Below, piece after piece: positions 30,075 to 38,402 of a stretch of 64,000 nucleotides of DNA. Below the pieces are notes generated by a model. That model was given only the letters and a program-made list of their open reading frames with translations, was not told where the DNA came from and made no database searches. Origin of the DNA: Candidatus Cloacimonadota bacterium (GTDB lineage Bacteria > Cloacimonadota > Cloacimonadia > Cloacimonadales > TCS61); contig JASUTE010000004.1 in NCBI GenBank assembly GCA_030445745.1, positions 1-64,000 of the forward strand, in the 5' to 3' direction. The position numbers and the translations under genes were made by a program. Within the stretch, counting starts at the first letter, position 1. The number at the start of each line of letters is the position of its first letter.

Positions 30075-30721
30075 TGCTGAAGCTGGTTGACGTTAGTTTC
30101 GCTTTCGGAAAAAACCAACTACTCCATCATCTAGATTTGCAACTATTGCCAGGTGAAGCTGTATGGCTTCAGGGGCCTAATGCAAGTGGTAAAACAACAC
30201 TTTTAAATATTATAGCTACTATTATTCCCCGATTTATTCACGGTAACTTTTCAGGGCAGGTATTTTGGCAAGATACCAATTTGCATGAACTGAATTTCCC
30301 TCAAATAGCAACTGTATTAGGCTTTTTGCGTCAACATCCACAGCAGCAACTATTTTTTCCTAAAGTAGAACAAGAGTTGGCTTTTGGACCAGAAAATTTA
30401 CGAAAACCAGCAGAAGAGATTTTAGCAACTATGGAAGAAGTTTGCAATCAATTGCAAATAAACAGTTTATTGCAGGTTGAAACAGCTAAGCTCTCTTTTG
30501 GCCAAAAAAAGTTGGTGGCTTTGGCTGCCAATCTAATGCTGAAAGCACCAATATTACTTTTAGATGAACCAGCTGTGGGAATTTCCACAAATAATTTGCA
30601 TTTGATAAAACAGGTTTTGTTAAAGGAAAAAGAGAGAGGCAAAATACTTGTGATAGCGGATCATTTACCTGTATGGTATGACTTAGCAGACAGAATTTTA
30701 CCAATGAGTGAGCTGAGATGA
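30074..30721 (+). CDS. ECF transporter ATPase 1
   Basis: A 215-residue ABC ATPase, short for EcfA (about 270-280). It has Walker A GPNASGKTT, Q-loop region 'LGFLRQHPQQQLFFPKVEQELAFGPEN' typical of ECF ATPases, an altered signature LSFGQKK (from Leu140), Walker B ILLLDEPAVG and an intact H-loop His197 (IADH). The ATG at 30074 overlaps the upstream TGA; a TTG one codon earlier is less likely. It should pair with the next gene product. The degenerate signature matters because its partner has the opposite defect. Confidence 0.9.
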   Translation: MLKLVDVSFAFGKNQLLHHLDLQLLPGEAVWLQGPNASGKTTLLNIIATIIPRFIHGNFSGQVFWQDTNLHELNFPQIATVLGFLRQHPQQQLFFPKVEQELAFGPENLRKPAEEILATMEEVCNQLQINSLLQVETAKLSFGQKKLVALAANLMLKAPILLLDEPAVGISTNNLHLIKQVLLKEKERGKILVIADHLPVWYDLADRILPMSELR

Positions 30722-31356
30722 TAGAATTTAAAAATTTTAGCTTCAGTTTTCCAGAGCAGGAGATTTTTCGCGGGGTAAACCTGCGCTTTCCTTTGAAAAA
30801 ACCTGTTTTAATACAGGGAGATAATGGCAGTGGCAAAACTACCCTAGCACGCATCATCTCCGGGCTAATACCAGATTATTCCGGAGAAATTTTACTGAAG
30901 AAAAAGAAATTGGCGGATTTTACTGAAACCGAGTTTGCAGATAAGATTATCTACATAAAACAGGAAGCTGAGCAAAACTTTGTGGCAGCAACATTAGAAG
31001 AGGATCTGCAAATATGGCAGCATGGATTTTCTCAAATCGAGAAGGTGGGTGAGGAAAGATCGCGTAAAAAAACTTTCTCTAAATTAAAACTAACTGAAAT
31101 TTCCCAGCGCTTGATTTGGCAACTTAGTGGTGGCCAAAGAAAACGGGGTAGCTTAGCGCCGTTACTTTTGCCAAATAACAAAATCTGGTTGCTAGATGAA
31201 CCTGCTGCTGGCCTCGATGCACTATCTGTAAAGATATTATTGCAACTTTTAAAAGAAAAAAGGGCAATTATTTTTAGCAACAGAAAATCTATTTATGAAA
31301 GTTTAAACCCGCTTGAAATGGAGATAGTAGAAAAAAAAATAATTAGAATAAATTAA
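30718..31356 (+). CDS. ECF transporter ATPase 2
   Basis: A 212-residue ABC ATPase with Walker A GDNGSGKTT, Q-loop 'YIKQEAEQNFVAATLEEDL', canonical signature LSGGQRKRG (from Leu136) and Walker B IWLLDEPAAGLD. The H-loop reads IIFSNRKS, so the switch His is replaced (Asn188). With ATPase 1 this predicts one complete ATP site (A1 Walker/His plus A2 signature) and one degenerate site. ATPase 1 and 2 are coupled by ATGA. Confidence 0.9.
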   Translation: MIEFKNFSFSFPEQEIFRGVNLRFPLKKPVLIQGDNGSGKTTLARIISGLIPDYSGEILLKKKKLADFTETEFADKIIYIKQEAEQNFVAATLEEDLQIWQHGFSQIEKVGEERSRKKTFSKLKLTEISQRLIWQLSGGQRKRGSLAPLLLPNNKIWLLDEPAAGLDALSVKILLQLLKEKRAIIFSNRKSIYESLNPLEMEIVEKKIIRIN

Positions 31357-31456
31357 AATGCTTGCAAGATAGATGAAGATTTCTAAAAATATGTAGCAAC
31401 TTAGAAGGAGATAGCGAGATGTTGTTTTCGTTTAAAATTAGCTGTTCTGAGGTAGA
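31357..31456 (+). other. 100-base gap inside the ECF operon
   Basis: The only sizeable gap in the 27.7-37.5 kb run. No terminator or promoter with good -35/-10 boxes was seen; a GAGGTAGA ribosome binding site for ecfT lies at its end. Confidence 0.5.
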
Positions 31457-32188
31457 ATGAAGATTAATCTAAGAACGATACTTATCATTATTATTTTGCT
31501 TACTACCATCTCGTTACTATTTCAACAAGTTTTAGTTCAACTCTATCTAGTGCTAATTTCACTTGGCCTTATTCTGCTAAGTTCTCATCGAAAAAAAAAT
31601 ATGAAAAGTTTACAACAGCGTTTCCAAGGTTTAATAAAACTTTTTGTCATTCTGTTTTTGATGCAGATTATCTTTCGCAATGAAGGAAATGTTTATATGG
31701 AATGGGGCATTGTGAAAATAACAGACCAAGGTGTGAATTATGGGCTTATTTCCACATTGCGGATAACTTTAATAATATTGCTGGCAGCACTTTTGTTTCA
31801 ACGTCCCTTTTATGACTATCTACTGGCTTTTCATAGCTGGCATTTTCCCTATGAAATTTCTTTTCTTATAGCTTCTGTTATCAATTTTATTCCAACCTAC
31901 CGTTCCCAGTTTCTAACTATAAAGGAAAATTTGTATTTACGTGGCATATATTTTAGGAAATTAACGCTTTTTCAGCGTTTTCGAACTGTTTCTCAGTTAA
32001 TTTTTCCGGTACTCTCGCGCGCACTTTTACAAGTAAAAGACAGAGCTATAGCCTTGGAATTAAGAGGTTTTCGGTTATACAAAAATAGAACTTTTATCTA
32101 TGAACATAAATTAGCAGTTTGGGATTGGCTAATTCAGCTTTTCTGCCTGCTGCTTTTGGTATTTATTGTGAAAGGACAAATATTATGA
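31457..32188 (+). CDS. ECF transporter transmembrane (T) component
   Basis: A 243-residue membrane protein with N-terminal helices ('ILIIIILLTTISLLF', 'LVLISLGLILL'), two more in the middle and a C-terminal helix. The cytoplasmic coupling region carries the two x-R-G motifs expected in EcfT: 'NLYLRGIYF' (about 160) and 'ALELRGFRLY' (about 205), which dock into the ATPases. It completes the S-A1-A2-T set. The TGA overlaps the ATG of the AlaX gene (ATGA). Confidence 0.85.
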   Translation: MKINLRTILIIIILLTTISLLFQQVLVQLYLVLISLGLILLSSHRKKNMKSLQQRFQGLIKLFVILFLMQIIFRNEGNVYMEWGIVKITDQGVNYGLISTLRITLIILLAALLFQRPFYDYLLAFHSWHFPYEISFLIASVINFIPTYRSQFLTIKENLYLRGIYFRKLTLFQRFRTVSQLIFPVLSRALLQVKDRAIALELRGFRLYKNRTFIYEHKLAVWDWLIQLFCLLLLVFIVKGQIL

Positions 32189-32910
32189 ATCCACGGTTAT
32201 ATCAAATAGATAGTTACATGCGTGAATTTAATACGGAAGTGGTGGAGCACGACGCTGAGGTGAAAGCTTTAGCTTTAGCGCAAACGGCATTTTATCCAGG
32301 TGGGGGTGGACAACCCTGCGATACTGGTTGGCTTATATTTCCTAATAAAAAACTTCGTATTTGGCAGGTTAAAGTTCAGAATAGAAAGATTTGGCACTAT
32401 TATAAAGAAGATTTTCAATTAACCGATATACAGGTGCAGGGGAAACTGGATTGGGCGCGACGTTATGATTTGATGAGGACTCACACGGCTATGCATATTC
32501 TAAGTGCCGTAGCTTGGCAAGATTACCAGGTGCAGGTTACCGGAGGCAATATGGATGTTTTGCAGGGACATTTGGATTTCGAGTTTGAAACTCTTTCGGC
32601 TGAATTGATAGAGTCTTTAGAAATGAAGATAAATCAGGAAGTGAAAGAAGCACGTAGGATTGAAGTGAAGTTCTTAACCCGCGAGCAGGCAGAGAAAATT
32701 CCCGATCTTATTCGCACCAAGGTGAATTTATTACCAGCTAATTTGCAAAAGATACGAGTTGTAGAGATAGAGGGCTTAGATTTGCAGGCAGATGGTGGCA
32801 CTCATGTAAAAAATACTGCTGAGGTAGGCCAAATAGCTATAACCGGATATAAAAGTAAAGGAAAGAATAATAAACGTATTAAAATCGCTTTGAAAGAGGA
32901 GAAAATATGA
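32185..32910 (+). CDS. alaX: Alanyl-tRNA editing protein, AlaX type
   Basis: A 241-residue stand-alone editing domain that deacylates Ser- (or Gly-) tRNA-Ala. It shows the N-terminal AlaRS-like segment 'TAFYPGGGGQPCDTG', the zinc pair HTAMH (His100, His104) and 'LDLQADGGTHVKNTAEVG', where the usual CGGTH Cys is Asp, a variant I recall from other AlaX proteins. It lacks the catalytic domain of AlaRS. The start at 32185 overlaps the ecfT stop and follows AAAGGA; a longer frame starting at 32119 lies inside ecfT and is rejected. It is coupled by ATGA to the DUF6754 gene. Confidence 0.92.
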   Translation: MNPRLYQIDSYMREFNTEVVEHDAEVKALALAQTAFYPGGGGQPCDTGWLIFPNKKLRIWQVKVQNRKIWHYYKEDFQLTDIQVQGKLDWARRYDLMRTHTAMHILSAVAWQDYQVQVTGGNMDVLQGHLDFEFETLSAELIESLEMKINQEVKEARRIEVKFLTREQAEKIPDLIRTKVNLLPANLQKIRVVEIEGLDLQADGGTHVKNTAEVGQIAITGYKSKGKNNKRIKIALKEEKI

Positions 32911-34010
32911 GGAAATTTCTAATTTTTCTATTTCTGTTCTCTGCGGTGTTATGGGCGCAAAATTTAGATTTTACAGCAGAAGACAACCCCAATGATGACG
33001 GCAGTGCAATTTTGTTAAAATGGAATGCTGCTGAAATTGGAGCTGCTACTTTGCGCATAACAAAATTGGAAGAGAATGGTGATACTACCTTGGTTTATTT
33101 AAGTAGCGATGTAATTGGCCAATATATTCTAGGTGATGGCATTCAACCTAAAGTACCAGCTAATTTTAGGTTGCAGGCATTAGATGTTACTGGAAATATA
33201 TTAGCTGAAAAAGAGGTGACAGCTGTTGCTAAAGCCCAGTGGTTCAATACCAATAAAATCTCGTTGCTTATAATGGCTATTATTTTAACCGCTGCTATTG
33301 TTTACTATATCTTTTCAGCGCGAAGCGGTAAGGAACTTTACATAAGAAAAATAGCCGGTTTGGAATCAATCGATGAATCGGTGGGACGAGCTACTGAAAT
33401 GGGTCGGCCGATCTTGTTTATACCAGGCACATTGGATTTGGATGATATGCAAACTATTTCCGGACTTTCAATTTTAAGCAAACTAGCACAACGTGCAGCA
33501 GAATACGAAGCCAGATTGATTGTGCCGGTATGTCGTTCCATGGTTCTTTCCACAGCTAAAGAAGTGGTAAAAGAAGCATATTTGCGAGCTGGCCGTCCCG
33601 ATGCTTACGATCCGGATGCGGTGTTTTATCTTACTGATGACCAATTTGGCTTTGTGGCTGGGGTAGATGGAATTATAGTGCGTGAAAAACCAGCAGCTAA
33701 CTTCTTTTTGGGAGCTTTTTATGCGGAATCATTAATATTGGCTGAAACTGGTTTTGCCAGCGGTTCTATTCAAACTGCTGGAACCGCTATGCCCAGTCAG
33801 CTGCCTTTCTTTGTAGTTGCCTGCGATTACACCCTTATTGGTGAAGAGTTATTTGCAGCATCAGCCTATCTTAGCAAAGAACCGCATCAATTAGGAAGCC
33901 TGAAAGGTCAGGATTTAGGTAAAGCTATCTTTCTGGTAGTGTTAACTTTAGGAATTTTCCTGGAAATTATTGGTGTTCATTTCCTGAAAGATTTCCTAAC
34001 CATACATTGA
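32907..34010 (+). CDS. FnIII-like/DUF6754 membrane protein
   Basis: A 367-residue protein: a signal peptide (to about WAQ19), a short fibronectin III-like domain ('DNPNDDGSAILLKWN', about 25-105), one helix (about 118-135), a large alpha/beta domain, and a C-terminal helix ('AIFLVVLTLGIFLEIIGVHF'). The alpha/beta part, with 'GRPILFIPGTLDLDDMQTI', 'EARLIVPVCRSMVLSTAKEV', 'FGFVAGVDGIIVREKPAANF' and 'SGSIQTAGTAMPSQLPFFVV', matches what I know as DUF6754. No biochemical function is known. It heads four membrane genes that look like a complex. Confidence 0.78.
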   Translation: MRKFLIFLFLFSAVLWAQNLDFTAEDNPNDDGSAILLKWNAAEIGAATLRITKLEENGDTTLVYLSSDVIGQYILGDGIQPKVPANFRLQALDVTGNILAEKEVTAVAKAQWFNTNKISLLIMAIILTAAIVYYIFSARSGKELYIRKIAGLESIDESVGRATEMGRPILFIPGTLDLDDMQTISGLSILSKLAQRAAEYEARLIVPVCRSMVLSTAKEVVKEAYLRAGRPDAYDPDAVFYLTDDQFGFVAGVDGIIVREKPAANFFLGAFYAESLILAETGFASGSIQTAGTAMPSQLPFFVVACDYTLIGEELFAASAYLSKEPHQLGSLKGQDLGKAIFLVVLTLGIFLEIIGVHFLKDFLTIH

Positions 34011-34018
34011 GGTAGAAT

Positions 34019-34714
34019 ATGAAAAGAAATATACCACTTATAATTACTTTTTTAGTTGGGATTACCGTTATATTTTCCGAATTTATACCGCATTATCCTT
34101 TTGGAATGCTGAGTGGTGAGCTAGAAAATTGGTTTTTAATCATCTCAGGTTTTGCTATTCTTCTAGGACAACTCAGTCTATTTAAAGTAAATATCTTAAA
34201 AATTAAGTTCAAAAAAGAAAATTGGCAATATTCAGTTATCACATTGATAAGTGTGGTAGTTATGATAGGCACCGGTTTACTTTGGGGAACCAAAGATAAT
34301 ACTGGAATCTTGGGAAATGGTGATCAAATTATTGCTGTAATGGGTTCTAAGCCTTTTGATTATCTTTTTGATAACGTTTATCAGCATCTGCAAGCAACTA
34401 TGTTCAGCCTTTTAGCATTTTTCATCGCTTCAGCTGCCTACCGTGCTTTTATTGCCAGAACTACCGAATCCAATTTGTTGTTGATAGCTGCTATTTTAGT
34501 GATGCTAGGTAATACAAGTTTGGGTAGTTTTCTTACCAGTTGGATACCAGAAGCGATCAGTTTTCTACATTTGCCCAAATTAGCTGAATTCATAATGAAA
34601 TATCCTACAACAGCTGGGCAACGAGCTATAATGATTGGAGCTGGTTTAGGAATTATCGGTAGTTCACTAAGGATAATTCTGGGTATCGAACGTTCCTATT
34701 TAGGAGGTAAGTAA
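34019..34714 (+). CDS. Multi-pass membrane protein of the DUF6754 cluster
   Basis: A 231-residue integral membrane protein with about six helices (segments near 7-25, 36-52, 72-90, 125-143, 152-172 and 200-217). No catalytic motif or known transporter signature was seen. It lies 8 bases after the DUF6754 gene, behind GAGGTAG, and its TAA overlaps the next ATG (TAATG). It probably forms a membrane subunit of the cluster's complex. Confidence 0.75.
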   Translation: MKRNIPLIITFLVGITVIFSEFIPHYPFGMLSGELENWFLIISGFAILLGQLSLFKVNILKIKFKKENWQYSVITLISVVVMIGTGLLWGTKDNTGILGNGDQIIAVMGSKPFDYLFDNVYQHLQATMFSLLAFFIASAAYRAFIARTTESNLLLIAAILVMLGNTSLGSFLTSWIPEAISFLHLPKLAEFIMKYPTTAGQRAIMIGAGLGIIGSSLRIILGIERSYLGGK

Positions 34715-35541
34715 TGGCACAAAAAACTATAGATAGACGCTGGATATTTCTTTTGATCTTTATTGGAGTAGCGCTGCCGCTAATATTTATTATCGGATTA
34801 CCTATTGAAACCACAGAAAATGTGCGTATGGTGTACGAGATGGTAGAAAATACACCCCCGGGTTCTACAGTGCTTATCTCTTACGATTTCGATCCTGCTA
34901 GCCGACCAGAATTGTATCCCATGGGACTGGCATTGGTAGAGCATTGTTTCCAAAGAGATATCAAGGTTATTTTTACTGCCCTGTGGCCGATGGGCGTGCA
35001 GATGGCAGAGGATGTTTTGGATGTAATGCGCCAAAAATTTCCTAACAAAGAATATGGAGTTGATTATGTAAATGTAGGTTTCAAAGCAGGCGGAATTGTT
35101 ACGGTGCAGGCAATGGGTAAAAATTTTAGAGAAGTTTATCCTTCGGATATGAATGGCACACCAATTTCGGAAATTCCTATGCTGAGAGGTGTGAAAAATT
35201 TTGATAATTTAGCTTTTCTATTCTCGTTATCAGCAGGCTCTCCGGGTATTAAAGAATGGGTACAAATAGGGCATGATACTTATGGCAGACCTACCTCGGG
35301 TGGTGTAACCGGTGTTAGCGCTCCTTCTATTTTACCATATGTGAATGAACAGCAACAGCTTACGGGGCTACTAGCTGGCTTGAAAGCAGCAGCTGAATAT
35401 GAATTTTTAATGGATTCGCCTGGCTTGGCCACTAGTGGTATGGATGCACAATCGATTGCTCACCTTATCATTATAATTTTTATCATTATTGCTAATGTGA
35501 ATTACTGGCGCGCTAACAAAGCAGAGAAGGGAGGTAAATAA
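34714..35541 (+). CDS. Membrane-anchored alpha/beta protein of the DUF6754 cluster
   Basis: A 275-residue protein anchored at both ends (helices about 10-28 and 245-262), with a ~215-residue alpha/beta domain between them: 'PPGSTVLISYDFDPASRPEL', 'DIKVIFTALWPMGVQMAEDV', 'YGVDYVNVGFKAGGIVTVQA' and 'VQIGHDTYGRPTSGGVTGVS'. The arrangement echoes the alpha/beta part of the DUF6754 protein, so the two may be paired subunits. The family is not recognised. Coupled on both sides by TAATG. Confidence 0.75.
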   Translation: MAQKTIDRRWIFLLIFIGVALPLIFIIGLPIETTENVRMVYEMVENTPPGSTVLISYDFDPASRPELYPMGLALVEHCFQRDIKVIFTALWPMGVQMAEDVLDVMRQKFPNKEYGVDYVNVGFKAGGIVTVQAMGKNFREVYPSDMNGTPISEIPMLRGVKNFDNLAFLFSLSAGSPGIKEWVQIGHDTYGRPTSGGVTGVSAPSILPYVNEQQQLTGLLAGLKAAAEYEFLMDSPGLATSGMDAQSIAHLIIIIFIIIANVNYWRANKAEKGGK

Positions 35542-36182
35542 TGGTACATTTTTTCGAAGTATTGGGAATTTGGATAGGAGCATTGCTTACCTTTGCTATT
35601 TTTAGTTTTTTGTACAAAGATAATCCCTTTTACAAAGTAGCAGAACAGATTTTTGTTGGTCTCTCAGCCGGATACTGGTTTGTTTATACCATCTTCTTCA
35701 TTTTGTTGCCAAATATGTATAACCCTTTAACTGAAAATTTTGCAGCGAACTGGATAAAACTGATTCCAGCGTTATTAGGTGTGATGATGTTGATGCGGTT
35801 AATTCCCTCCATAGAATGGGTCAGTCGCTTTCCTATCGCTTTGGTAATAGGAACAACATCAGGTGTTTTCTTCTTACGCTATTTGAAATCAGATGTAATA
35901 AATCAGCTTACAGCCACTATTATGAATCCATTTTCTGGGAATAATACGGTGATGATTGTGGGGCAAATCTTGTTGGTAATAGGAACTTTTACGGGTGTAG
36001 TCTATTTCTATTTTAGTAAAAAGCATGAAGGTGCTTTTGGCGTAACTGCACGAATTGGAATTTATTTTCTAATGATTAGCTTTGGAGCAGCTTTTGGCTA
36101 CACGGCTATGGCACGTATATCTTTGCTGATTGGTCGTTTGCAGTTCCTGCTAGGAGATTGGCTGGGAATAATTCAACCTTAA
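35541..36182 (+). CDS. Multi-pass membrane protein, last of the DUF6754 cluster
   Basis: A 213-residue protein with about six or seven helices ('IWIGALLTFAIFSFLY', 'GYWFVYTIFFILLP', 'IALVIGTTSGVFFLRY', 'VGQILLVIGTFTGVVYFYF', 'IGIYFLMISFGAAFGYTAMA'). No signature motif was seen. It overlaps the previous stop by one base and ends 9 bases before the MobB-like gene. Function unknown; co-occurrence with the three preceding genes is the main clue. Confidence 0.75.
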   Translation: MVHFFEVLGIWIGALLTFAIFSFLYKDNPFYKVAEQIFVGLSAGYWFVYTIFFILLPNMYNPLTENFAANWIKLIPALLGVMMLMRLIPSIEWVSRFPIALVIGTTSGVFFLRYLKSDVINQLTATIMNPFSGNNTVMIVGQILLVIGTFTGVVYFYFSKKHEGAFGVTARIGIYFLMISFGAAFGYTAMARISLLIGRLQFLLGDWLGIIQP

Positions 36183-36191
36183 GGAAAAAAT

Positions 36192-36947
36192 ATGAAAGTT
36201 TTTAGTGTTGCCGGCTATCATCATACAGGTAAAACTGCTGTTGTAACCTCTTTGCTAAAAGAATTGGGAAAGCGTGGTTACAGCGTTTCTTCCATTAAAG
36301 ATATTCACAATGAAGAATTTTCGCTGGAAAAACCAAACTCTAATAGTTGGCAACACTGGCAAGCTAGTGGGGGTGTTGTATTTGCCCGCGGAAAAAAGGA
36401 AACTTATCAGATTTGGCATCAGCATCTTAGTTTGAACCAAATGTTAAGACATTTGCAAACAGATTATGTAGTAATAGAAGGTATGAAAACAGCTGCTGTA
36501 CCACATATTATTTGCGCAGAAAATTCCATAGAACTAGACGAATTAGTAGATGAGACTACTTTTGCTATTTCTGGCAAGTATGCCAATGGCCACCAGAAAT
36601 ATAAAGATCTGCCCGTAATAAATGCAAAGCATGAAATAGAACATTTGGCAGATCTGGTAGAAAATAAGGTATTTGCTGTTTTACCACTAGCAGACCCCAA
36701 ATGTTGTCAGGCTTGCGGTATGAGCTGTTATCAGATGACTGGAGCTATATTGCGGGGTGAAAAAAGACGTTCTGATTGTGTTTTAGATAATTCATCTAAA
36801 CAAATTGTACTTAAAATTGATGGTCGTGAAGAAAAGGTAGTTCCATTTGTACAAAATTTGCTAAAAGACGCCATAACTTCATTGGTTCGTAATTTAAAAG
36901 GCTGTCAACATGGTAAGATCGAGATAGAGATACAAGATGAAGACTAA
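36192..36947 (+). CDS. mobB: MobB-like GTPase with a C-terminal cysteine cluster
   Basis: A 251-residue protein. The N-terminal ~165 residues are a MobB-type P-loop domain ('VFSVAGYHHTGKTAVVTSLL', Walker A GYHHTGKT at 8-15; 'YVVIEGMK', about 92-99), the family that assists insertion of guanine nucleotide into molybdopterin. After it come five Cys residues (171, 172, 175, 179 and 196) in 'DPKCCQACGMSCYQMTGAIL' followed by GEKRRSDC, an arrangement that could bind an Fe-S cluster or metal and that I associate with some archaeal MobB-like proteins. No other Moco gene is in the window, so a role outside Moco maturation is possible. Confidence 0.8.
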   Translation: MKVFSVAGYHHTGKTAVVTSLLKELGKRGYSVSSIKDIHNEEFSLEKPNSNSWQHWQASGGVVFARGKKETYQIWHQHLSLNQMLRHLQTDYVVIEGMKTAAVPHIICAENSIELDELVDETTFAISGKYANGHQKYKDLPVINAKHEIEHLADLVENKVFAVLPLADPKCCQACGMSCYQMTGAILRGEKRRSDCVLDNSSKQIVLKIDGREEKVVPFVQNLLKDAITSLVRNLKGCQHGKIEIEIQDED

Positions 36948-37554
36948 AATTTTGTTCAAGAAAGAAGCAGGCGAGGTTATAAAAATTTGTAATTCTCCTG
37001 CTGAATTTCAGAAAGAAGTGTATATCTACCAGAAAAATTTGGATTTTACTCCTAAACTTATTGACCACGATGGTCGCATAAAACTTATTTTACAGTTTAT
37101 TCCAGGTGAAACTATTGCCCAGATAAAAAATCCAGATTTTTCCGAATTAGCAAAGTTATTTTTGCAATTACATAGATTGGAGCAACGAGATGGTAAGGTT
37201 ATCTGTCATATCGATACTAATCCCAGAAACTACATAAAGTGGCAACAGCAATATTATATGCTAGATTTTGCCGAATGGCAATGGCAATTACCAGAGGTTG
37301 ATTTAATAAATTTTCTCCTGTTTTATGCTTCGGAACAGCAAAAAGACCAGTTTCGTAAAACTTGTGAAAGTTTTCTAAGGACTTATCATGAGGAAAGTAC
37401 AATAAATGTGATAGAGTGGGAATTACTCCTAGCAGAATTGATCTTAAAATTTGACAGACGCCGTAAAATTTTTTGTAAAAAAGAACATAGTTTAAGTTCG
37501 GATGTAAATATAAACAGGAATTTTTTAAAAGATATCAATCAAATTTTGTATTAA
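36937..37554 (+). CDS. Small APH/protein-kinase-fold phosphotransferase
   Basis: A 205-residue protein with a reduced kinase fold: Lys16 in 'GEVIKI' as the candidate ATP lysine, the catalytic loop 'VICHIDTNPRNYI' (His91, Asp93, Asn98) as in aminoglycoside/choline kinases, and 'MLDFAEWQW' (Asp110) in the DFG position. Its small size and context argue against antibiotic resistance; the substrate is unknown. It overlaps the MobB-like gene by 11 bases and ends the 14-gene run at a bidirectional terminator. Confidence 0.75.
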   Translation: MKTKILFKKEAGEVIKICNSPAEFQKEVYIYQKNLDFTPKLIDHDGRIKLILQFIPGETIAQIKNPDFSELAKLFLQLHRLEQRDGKVICHIDTNPRNYIKWQQQYYMLDFAEWQWQLPEVDLINFLLFYASEQQKDQFRKTCESFLRTYHEESTINVIEWELLLAELILKFDRRRKIFCKKEHSLSSDVNINRNFLKDINQILY

Positions 37555-37558
37555 AAAA

Positions 37559-37580
37559 GCCGGAACTTTGCGGTTCCGGC
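37559..37580. terminator. Bidirectional terminator between convergent operons
   Basis: An 8-bp GC-rich stem (GCCGGAAC at 37559-37566, GTTCCGGC at 37573-37580) with a 6-nt loop. It is flanked by an A run on the left (a T run on the minus strand) and by TTATATATTTTTT on the right, so it can stop transcription from both sides. Confidence 0.9.
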
Positions 37581-37592
37581 CTTATATATTTT

Positions 37593-38390
37593 TTATTTTG
37601 AATACCAGGTGGTAATTTCGGAAGCAAGTTTATATAATTCATCCACTTGCCCTTTGTTGTAAAAACCATCTTCGGAAGAAAAGATAATCTCTTTTATCTT
37701 TTTAACATTTTCCAAAGATTTTTGGAAGTATTCCTTGGATTTTAGTTCTTCATCACTTAGATTAGGTAGGTCGTGCATCAGTGCTGTTATAATGGTTTTA
37801 TTGGCTAGCTGTTTAGTAGCTTCTTTATTATAGTTCAAATCATTAATAATTACATTACTTACATCTTCTAATCCACGCATCCAACCGCCATATTGAATCA
37901 AGATGACCGAGTCGAAACTTTCCATATTATAAAGTTCATCGAGTATTTTTGTTTTATAGGATTCCAGTTTCTTTTCGATTTTATTCCATTCACCCTTATT
38001 CAGCATTATGCTTAAAGAATCGGACAGCATTAGAAATTCTTTGCTTACCCCTAATACTTCAGCATAATTGGTAAGCTCATTAGTTATTTGCACTAGGCTA
38101 TTCTTATTTTTACCTTGCAAGCTCACCAAGGCATCGGCAATTCCGGAGCCCATATTGAAAGCTATTTTATCTATAGTGTCACCAGCTGGCTTGGTTCTTT
38201 CATTCAAAATGCGGGTGTAGTTAACATTGCCAAGGGCATTCAATTGTGAAAGTACCATGGTAAGGGGAACTGGCTGTGTATAATAAACTTTCACTGTAAC
38301 TTTTTCCTTACTTTCAGCTTTTTCTCCGTTTTTGCCACATGCAAAAAAAATCATGAGAAATAGTAATAATAGTATGAAATATTTTTTCAT
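37593..38390 (-). CDS. Lipoprotein of unknown function
   Basis: A 265-residue protein. The start at 38390 has GGAGGATATA ahead of it, and the lipoprotein signal is 'FLMIFFACGKNG', lipidated at about Cys18. The mature part is largely helical and charged ('IADALVSLQGKNKNSLVQIT', 'LSDSLSIMLNKGEWNKIEKK'). No known family was recognised. It lies 12 bases downstream of the large ABC transporter gene and probably serves the same system. Confidence 0.75.
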   Translation of the reverse strand: MKKYFILLLLFLMIFFACGKNGEKAESKEKVTVKVYYTQPVPLTMVLSQLNALGNVNYTRILNERTKPAGDTIDKIAFNMGSGIADALVSLQGKNKNSLVQITNELTNYAEVLGVSKEFLMLSDSLSIMLNKGEWNKIEKKLESYKTKILDELYNMESFDSVILIQYGGWMRGLEDVSNVIINDLNYNKEATKQLANKTIITALMHDLPNLSDEELKSKEYFQKSLENVKKIKEIIFSSEDGFYNKGQVDELYKLASEITTWYSK

Positions 38391-38402
38391 TATATCCTCC
38401 AT

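Noticed and set aside
36937-37554. Aminoglycoside resistance gene
   Set aside because: It only shares the general APH kinase fold; at 205 residues and in this operon there is no support for a resistance role.
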